Below, one piece after another: positions 50,265-50,322 of a stretch of DNA of 50,322 nucleotides. The stretch lies in contig NZ_CAJQNT010000042.1 in NCBI RefSeq assembly GCF_905479755.1, forward strand, positions 1 to 50,322, written 5' to 3'. The DNA comes from an uncultured Schumannella sp. Its GTDB lineage: Bacteria > Actinomycetota > Actinomycetes > Actinomycetales > Microbacteriaceae. Made by a program: the position numbers and the translations under genes. Under the pieces are notes generated by a model. That model was not told the origin of the DNA. It did no database searches and saw only the letters and a list, made by a program, of their open reading frames with translations. Within the stretch, counting starts at the first letter, position 1, and every line of letters starts with the position of its first letter.

Positions 50265-50322
50265 TTAGGCCGCGGATGCGGCCTGTGTGGTCATGATGGC
50301 TTCGAACTCGACGGGCGTCAAC
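50265..50322 (-). mobile_element. 3' end of an IS3-type transposase, running off the window
   Basis: On the minus strand the last 18 codons before the TAA at 50265-50267 read LTPVEFEAIMTTQAASAA, which matches the end of IS3-family OrfB transposases (the TPVEFE motif follows the DDE domain). Only this tail is inside the window. The sequence GGGACTGCTGAAGGTCTTGG around 50233-50252 could be the terminal inverted repeat of the element, but the partner end is not visible. Confidence 0.65.

Overview
The window looks like a high-GC actinobacterial chromosome, most likely from the family Microbacteriaceae. The support is the strong G/C third-position bias, a DUF222/HNH endonuclease, small DUF3039 and DUF5302 proteins, a paired CE1758/CE1759-type flavin monooxygenase and FMN reductase, and many start codons that sit 6-7 nt after a TANNNT hexamer, as in leaderless actinobacterial transcripts. 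The species cannot be named from the sequence alone.

Bases 1 to about 10,040 read as an accessory block with visibly lower GC than the rest. It holds a two-gene CBASS-type anti-phage system (patatin-like phospholipase effector plus a CD-NTase with an AGS-C-like C-terminal domain), preceded by a small one-helix membrane protein. Next come a divergent acyltransferase-3 membrane enzyme and an unusual cassette: a small secreted protein, a perfect hairpin, a six-helix membrane protein with an exported domain, an ABC ATPase and a second membrane protein. A coding remnant follows, then an OLD-family ATPase/TOPRIM nuclease meeting a convergent HTH protein. The block ends at a strong terminator at 10,041-10,070.

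Bases 10,074 to about 19,500 hold a NERD protein divergent from a 600-residue orphan membrane protein, a nitrilase-family amidohydrolase, the DUF222/HNH protein, a PLP aminotransferase, a lipoprotein plus PKD-like exported protein pair, and a membrane-anchored HtrA-type protease with a 45-bp tandem repeat in its N-terminal tail. Bases 19,533-28,081 form a cell-surface glycopolymer (teichoic-acid-like) region: a GT2 glycosyltransferase, a double-headed CDP-glycerol glycerophosphotransferase-like enzyme, a single-headed one, an EcsC-like protein, a TagGH-like ABC exporter and a nucleotidyltransferase.

Bases 28,295-36,748 hold an ABC ATPase/permease pair, DUF3039, pncB, then murL-murD2-rph-rdgB. 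The murL-murD2 pair (an alternative D-glutamate route for peptidoglycan) stands where many actinobacteria carry murI next to rph-rdgB. Bases 36,850-50,013 are mostly ordinary chromosome: a CDF metal exporter, a CASTOR/POLLUX-like ion channel, thioredoxin, the monooxygenase pair, a DedA protein, dodecin, pnp with a long structured leader, an aldo/keto reductase and a TetR regulator. The window ends in the 3' end of an IS3-type transposase.

The best candidates for something undescribed are the secreted-protein/ABC cassette (4,129-7,361) and the possible three-gene form of the CBASS locus (37-2,786). The murL-murD2 replacement, the leaderless promoter pattern and the structured pnp leader are the clearest sequence-level observations.
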